Assembly (NCBI GenBank): GCA_030639985.1
Contig: DAOWKG010000156.1
Coordinates: 1-9,227, forward strand
Direction of reading: 5' to 3'
Source: Desulfuromonadaceae bacterium
GTDB taxonomy: Bacteria > Desulfobacterota > Desulfuromonadia > Desulfuromonadales > Geopsychrobacteraceae
Length of the DNA: 9,227 bases
Under the pieces are notes generated by a model that was given only the letters and a program-made list of their open reading frames with translations, was not told the DNA's origin and did no database searches. The position numbers and the translations under genes were made by a program. Position 1 is the stretch's first letter. Each line of letters opens with the position of its first letter. Below, one piece after another: positions 7,336 through 9,227 of this stretch.

Positions 7336-7866
7336 TCAATAACGTGCATCGGCAAATTCTACCCAGCCACCAGCATCGACAAGTGCCTTATCAAATTGGC
7401 TGATTTCAAAGCTGAACTGCTTCTCTTCACCACCAGCTTTGGCAGTCACCGATTGACCATCCAGATCAACCGACACCACAACTTCACCCTGCTGCTGCAT
7501 TGCCATCAACTGATCGATATCAGCCTTTGGCAGCTCAATCGCCAACATGCCGCAATTGAACATGTTCTGCCGGAAAATCCGCGCATAGCTTTCTGCGATG
7601 GTTGTATGGACATCATTCACCTCGAAAACCCAGGGGGCATGCTCACGCGAAGAGCCACATCCAAAGTTCTCTCTGGTGACAACTACCGTAGCGTTTTTGA
7701 GAACTTCACCATTGGGATCAAAACCTTCCAGCTTAAGATCCTCAAGGATGTAGGGCTGAAGTGCCTCTTTGGTAACTTCGGTCAAATATTTTGCCGGGAT
7801 GATTTCATCAGTATTAATATCGGATCGATCAAGAAAGATTGCCGATCCACCAAATTTTTTCTGCAT
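7336..7866 (-). CDS. leuD: 3-isopropylmalate dehydratase small subunit
   Basis: LeuD is the swivel-domain subunit that pairs with LeuC to isomerise 2-isopropylmalate to 3-isopropylmalate, the second step of leucine synthesis. The 176-residue product is of the short LeuD class, slightly longer than the usual 160-170. It contains the substrate-loop region INTDEIIPAKYLTEV (residues 17-31) and the family hallmark NFGCGSSREHAPW (67-79), which carries the phospho-ligand-like serines and Arg74. The two residues after Tyr-Leu in the first motif (here Thr-Glu) are the position that differs between isopropylmalate isomerases and homoaconitases, so context rather than motif decides the call. An AGGAGAG ribosome-binding site lies at 7872-7878. 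It begins 17 bases after leuC, clearly one operon, and is followed by a terminator. Confidence 0.96.
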   Translation of the reverse strand: MQKKFGGSAIFLDRSDINTDEIIPAKYLTEVTKEALQPYILEDLKLEGFDPNGEVLKNATVVVTRENFGCGSSREHAPWVFEVNDVHTTIAESYARIFRQNMFNCGMLAIELPKADIDQLMAMQQQGEVVVSVDLDGQSVTAKAGGEEKQFSFEISQFDKALVDAGGWVEFADARY

Positions 7867-7883
7867 TGCTTCTCTCCTGATTC

Positions 7884-9164
7884 TTATAAACTTCTTGCAT
7901 CGGTGATAACACCAGTTAAGGCAGTTGCTGCAGCAGTTGTCGGACTCATCAAATGAACCATGCCACCCTTACCCATGCGACCATTAAAGTTACGGTTACT
8001 GGTCGCCGCCGCAACCTCACCTTCGGCCAGGACACCATTACTCATCCCCAGACAGGCACCACAAGTTGGATTGGTTACGCAAAATCCGGCATCCATGAAA
8101 ATCTTGATAATACCTTCTTCCAAAGCATCTTGAAAAATTTTCGGGGTTGCCGGGGAAACTATTCCACGCACCGAATCGGCGATTACTTTACCTTTAAGAA
8201 TCGCTGCAGCCTGACGTAAATCTTCAATCCGACCATTGGTACAAGTACCGATATAAACCTGATCGACTACCGTGCCAGCCATCTCTTTTACCGATTTAAC
8301 ACAATCAGGCTTATAATCAAAAGTGACTTGTGGCTCAAGGTCTGAGACATCAATATTCAGCGTATCGGTGTAAACAGCATCGGAGTCTGATACCCATTGT
8401 TGATAATCTGCTAGAGCCGCTTCTTTGTTGTCGAAATCGGCTTGGATAAATTCCCACAAGTATTCAACGGTGGTCATATCGGGCATACAAACGCCAGAAG
8501 TACCACCCGCTTCGACCGCCATATTACATAGTGTCATCCGCGCTTCCATGCTCATCTGGTCAACGATAGGACCACGGAACTCAATAACCCGGTCGGTAGC
8601 ACCATTGACACCTAATTTAGCAATAACATGGAGGATAACGTCTTTAGCGTAAACACCGTCAGACAAGGCACCATTCAGGTTTACTCTGATGGTTGCTGGT
8701 TCACGAAAAGCACACACCCCTTTTAAGATACCAACTTCAAGGTCGGTGGTACCAACCCCGGCGGCAAAGGCGCCAAAAGCACCGTGGGTACAGGTGTGGC
8801 TATCACCCATAATAACCGTGAAACCGGGGCGGATATAACCTTTTTCTGGAAATATTGCATGACAGACACCATTACGACCGACATCAAAGAAATCGGGAAT
8901 ATCATGCCGTCTGGCCCAATCACGCAACATTTTTGCCTGGGTTGCAGTTTTGGTATCTTTAGATGGGGTAACATGGTCGATAACGACCTTTATTTTCTCC
9001 CGATCAAAAACCCGATCTTTTTCTCGCCACACCAAGTCGGCAATTGCTACCGGGGTGGTAATTTCGTGACATAAAACCCGATCCAGGCTAAGAATTTTTG
9101 TCCCAGAAAACGGCTCATCACGAAGATGACTATCAAATATTTTTTCAGCTAATGTCTTACCCAT
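7884..9164 (-). CDS. leuC: 3-isopropylmalate dehydratase large subunit
   Basis: LeuC is the aconitase-fold subunit that holds the catalytic [4Fe-4S] cluster of isopropylmalate isomerase. At 426 residues it belongs to the shorter LeuC class (about 420) rather than the E. coli form (about 466). Cluster ligands are Cys308 in YIGTCTNGR, and Cys368 and Cys371 in NPTCGACLG. Other aconitase-family segments are DHVTPSKD (63-70), MGDSHTCTHGAFGAFAAGVGTTDLE in the first third, and SNRNFNGRMGKGG near the C-terminus. An AGGAGA ribosome-binding site lies at 9169-9174, five bases before the ATG. The same class includes homoaconitases, but the linked leuD, leuB and ilvD favour leucine synthesis. The promoter is not in the 63 bases left upstream in the window; an upstream gene such as leuA may precede it in the operon. 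Confidence 0.97.
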   Translation of the reverse strand: MGKTLAEKIFDSHLRDEPFSGTKILSLDRVLCHEITTPVAIADLVWREKDRVFDREKIKVVIDHVTPSKDTKTATQAKMLRDWARRHDIPDFFDVGRNGVCHAIFPEKGYIRPGFTVIMGDSHTCTHGAFGAFAAGVGTTDLEVGILKGVCAFREPATIRVNLNGALSDGVYAKDVILHVIAKLGVNGATDRVIEFRGPIVDQMSMEARMTLCNMAVEAGGTSGVCMPDMTTVEYLWEFIQADFDNKEAALADYQQWVSDSDAVYTDTLNIDVSDLEPQVTFDYKPDCVKSVKEMAGTVVDQVYIGTCTNGRIEDLRQAAAILKGKVIADSVRGIVSPATPKIFQDALEEGIIKIFMDAGFCVTNPTCGACLGMSNGVLAEGEVAAATSNRNFNGRMGKGGMVHLMSPTTAAATALTGVITDARSL

Positions 9165-9174
9165 GTGTTCTCCT

Positions 9175-9227
9175 GTTAATTGTTGCTTAAATCTGGAAAA
9201 TTGACATACTTAATAAAATCATAAACC
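9175..9227. other. AT-rich sequence upstream of leuC, no gene seen
   Basis: These last bases are AT-rich and hold no convincing open frame. A plus-strand TTGACA occurs at 9201-9206, but the window ends before a well-spaced -10 could be judged. No riboswitch or T-box element is visible in so short a piece. Confidence 0.4.

Noticed and set aside
7315..7956. 213-codon open frame on the plus strand
   Set aside because: It lies antisense across the whole of leuD, has no ribosome-binding site or recognisable protein, and arises from the codon pattern of the true gene.
9201..9227. Plus-strand promoter starting with TTGACA
   Set aside because: No properly spaced -10 element is visible before the window ends.

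Overview
The window is a compact stretch of bacterial core genome at moderate GC. It carries biosynthetic and ribosomal genes almost entirely on the minus strand. Read in the direction of transcription, from high to low coordinates, the order is leuC, leuD, ilvD, [a divergent dsbC-like gene on the plus strand], leuB, ecfT-like, truA, rplM, rpsI, argC (cut by the window edge). The neighbourhood leuB ... truA-rplM-rpsI-argC resembles, from memory, the Geobacter/Desulfuromonas type of chromosome, so a Desulfuromonadia-like (Desulfobacterota) anaerobe is my best guess. This is an inference from gene order and protein style, not a placement.

Region 1 (1-1600) holds the start of argC (arginine biosynthesis) and the rplM-rpsI ribosomal protein operon. 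The operon has its own sigma70-type promoter (1484-1512), a short leader with a hairpin, a TAA-ATG stop-start junction between the two genes, and a strong intrinsic terminator (521-559) that sits only about 45 nt before the argC start codon. Region 2 (1598-4200) is a tight run leuB-ecfT-truA with gaps of 19 and 1 nt, so a tRNA pseudouridine synthase and an orphan EcfT-like membrane protein appear to be co-transcribed with leucine biosynthesis.

Region 3 (4201-5292) is the only regulatory-looking spacer. It contains a near-consensus leuB promoter whose 17-nt spacer is mostly A and C homopolymer, a roughly 130-nt AT-rich leader with an 11-bp tandem repeat and a perfect 15-bp palindrome, and a divergent gene for a secreted DsbC/DsbG-like thioredoxin-fold protein with a CPYC active site. 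That gene ends in a hairpin shared with the convergent ilvD gene. Region 4 (5323-9164) holds ilvD (of the long E. coli-like form), a terminator, and the leuC-leuD pair encoding the two subunits of isopropylmalate isomerase.

Functionally, LeuCD and LeuB catalyse the second and third steps of leucine synthesis, and IlvD supplies the 2-oxo acids for valine, leucine and isoleucine. LeuC and IlvD both need Fe-S clusters. I see no mobile element, CRISPR array, tRNA or rRNA gene, defence gene or evident novel system. The features most worth a second look are the leuB control region, the orphan EcfT-like protein with degraded coupling motifs, the E. coli-like ilvD, and the isolated DsbC-like gene. 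No gene-free stretch exceeds 300 bases; the longest is 4201-4479, described under its own entries.
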